From positions 1-5,830 of the forward strand of contig DOMW01000283.1 in NCBI GenBank assembly GCA_003510345.1: a stretch of DNA of 5,830 nt. Direction: 5' to 3'. Shown here in pieces: positions 5,638-5,830 of the stretch (positions within the stretch are counted from its first letter, which is position 1; each line of letters starts with the position of its first letter). Source of the stretch: Clostridiales bacterium (lineage in GTDB: Bacteria > Bacillota > Clostridia > Christensenellales > Christensenellaceae). The notes under the pieces were generated by a model. The model was not told where the DNA came from and searched no databases. It saw nothing but the letters and a program-made list of their open reading frames with translations. The translations under genes and the position numbers were made by a program.

Positions 5638-5653
5638 GCTAGTGATCACTAGC
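5638..5653 (-). promoter_or_regulatory. TetR operator O1 (perfect palindrome)
   Basis: GCTAGTGATCACTAGC is a perfect 16-bp inverted repeat covering the predicted transcription start near 5650. It shares both arms, GCTAGT and ACTAGC, with the second copy 25 bp away, centre to centre. Confidence 0.82.
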
Positions 5654-5656
5654 TAA

Positions 5657-5685
5657 ATTATAGCTAGTATTCACTAGCTTGTCAA
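5657..5685 (-). promoter_or_regulatory. Consensus sigma-A promoter of the tetR-radical SAM operon
   Basis: On the minus strand, TTGACA (5680-5685) and TATAAT (5657-5662) are both perfect, with a 17-bp spacer. Such a strong promoter needs a repressor, which fits the operators within it. The leader to the tetR ATG is about 29 nt. Confidence 0.93.
5663..5678 (-). promoter_or_regulatory. TetR operator O2 in the promoter spacer
   Basis: GCTAGTGAATACTAGC (minus strand) has perfect 6-bp arms around a GAAT centre and fills the spacer between -35 and -10. A bound repressor here would directly exclude RNA polymerase. Confidence 0.82.
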
Positions 5686-5709
5686 GTGTTGTTTTGCTGG
5701 AGGGAGTGG

Positions 5710-5830
5710 CTATTGTGCATGGATTTTCTCTGTGCTAATCACGGTGGCGTGCCATTTGACGTGCCCTTGCTCCGCCGGGCGTCTTTCCACTTCCTCTATT
5801 TCTCCCTGTTCGGCGCGCGGGTGGGCGGTG
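5710..5830 (-). CDS. C-terminal end of an unidentified gene, cut by the window edge
   Basis: A minus-strand frame is open from the right edge for 39 codons to TAG (5710-5712). The residues are hydrophilic and protein-like: GEIEEVERRPAEQGHVKWH, then ATVISTEKIHAQ at the end. A plus-strand frame from an ATG at 5719 is also open to the edge, but its rich F/L/R content looks like the antisense shadow of the minus frame. The stop lies 25 bp before the -35 of the tetR promoter and no terminator is visible between, so transcripts could run on into tetR. I recognise no family. Confidence 0.5.
   Translation of the reverse strand, partial: TAHPRAEQGEIEEVERRPAEQGHVKWHATVISTEKIHAQ

Noticed and set aside
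5719..5830. Plus-strand frame from an ATG after a GGAGGGAG sequence, open to the right edge.
   Set aside because: Its composition looks like the antisense shadow of the more protein-like minus-strand frame, and the ribosome site is 12 nt from the ATG.

Overview
The window looks like chromosome from an anaerobic Gram-positive bacterium of the Clostridia (Bacillota), possibly a gut lineage. This is inferred from a ThiT-type ECF thiamine transporter under a TPP riboswitch, strong AGGAGG-type ribosome binding sites, consensus TTGACA/TATAAT promoters, many intrinsic terminators, a radical SAM enzyme and a flavin/Fe-S ene-reductase-like protein. Base composition is about half G+C by eye. No genus can be named safely. 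There is no sign of phage, IS element, CRISPR array, tRNA or rRNA.

Left part (1-2840): after the possible tail of an unidentified plus-strand gene, a minus-strand PAS-LuxR regulator (176-1063) is transcribed away from a plus-strand Old Yellow Enzyme (OYE) family oxidoreductase (1510-2778). The regulator has an almost perfect sigma-A promoter. The 446 bp between them is unusual. On the plus strand, just before the oxidoreductase, it holds three consecutive hairpin-plus-T-tract units within about 140 bp, the last ending some 20 nt before the ribosome binding site, plus segments that can form mutually exclusive hairpins. This suggests an attenuated or otherwise conditionally read-through leader of a kind I cannot match to a known class. 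A long bidirectional hairpin terminator follows the oxidoreductase.

Middle (2841-3910): a self-contained thiamine uptake unit with an extended -10 promoter, TPP riboswitch aptamer, terminator with a visible anti-terminator partner, and thiT. The real thiT start is 3043; the upstream in-frame ATG lies inside the terminator hairpin. Two residues at positions that in well-studied ThiT contact the thiamine pyrimidine appear changed. A hairpin between thiT and the convergent operon probably ends transcription.

Right part (3911-5830): a minus-strand two-gene operon, TetR-family regulator then radical SAM protein, 4 bp apart. Its promoter is a perfect TTGACA-17-TATAAT. A 16-bp inverted repeat fills the spacer and a second copy covers the likely transcription start, a textbook arrangement for autorepression. 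Upstream, the C-terminal end of another minus-strand gene runs off the window.

The strongest candidates for something undescribed are the PAS-LuxR/OYE pair with its multi-hairpin leader, and the TetR-radical SAM operon whose substrate is unknown.
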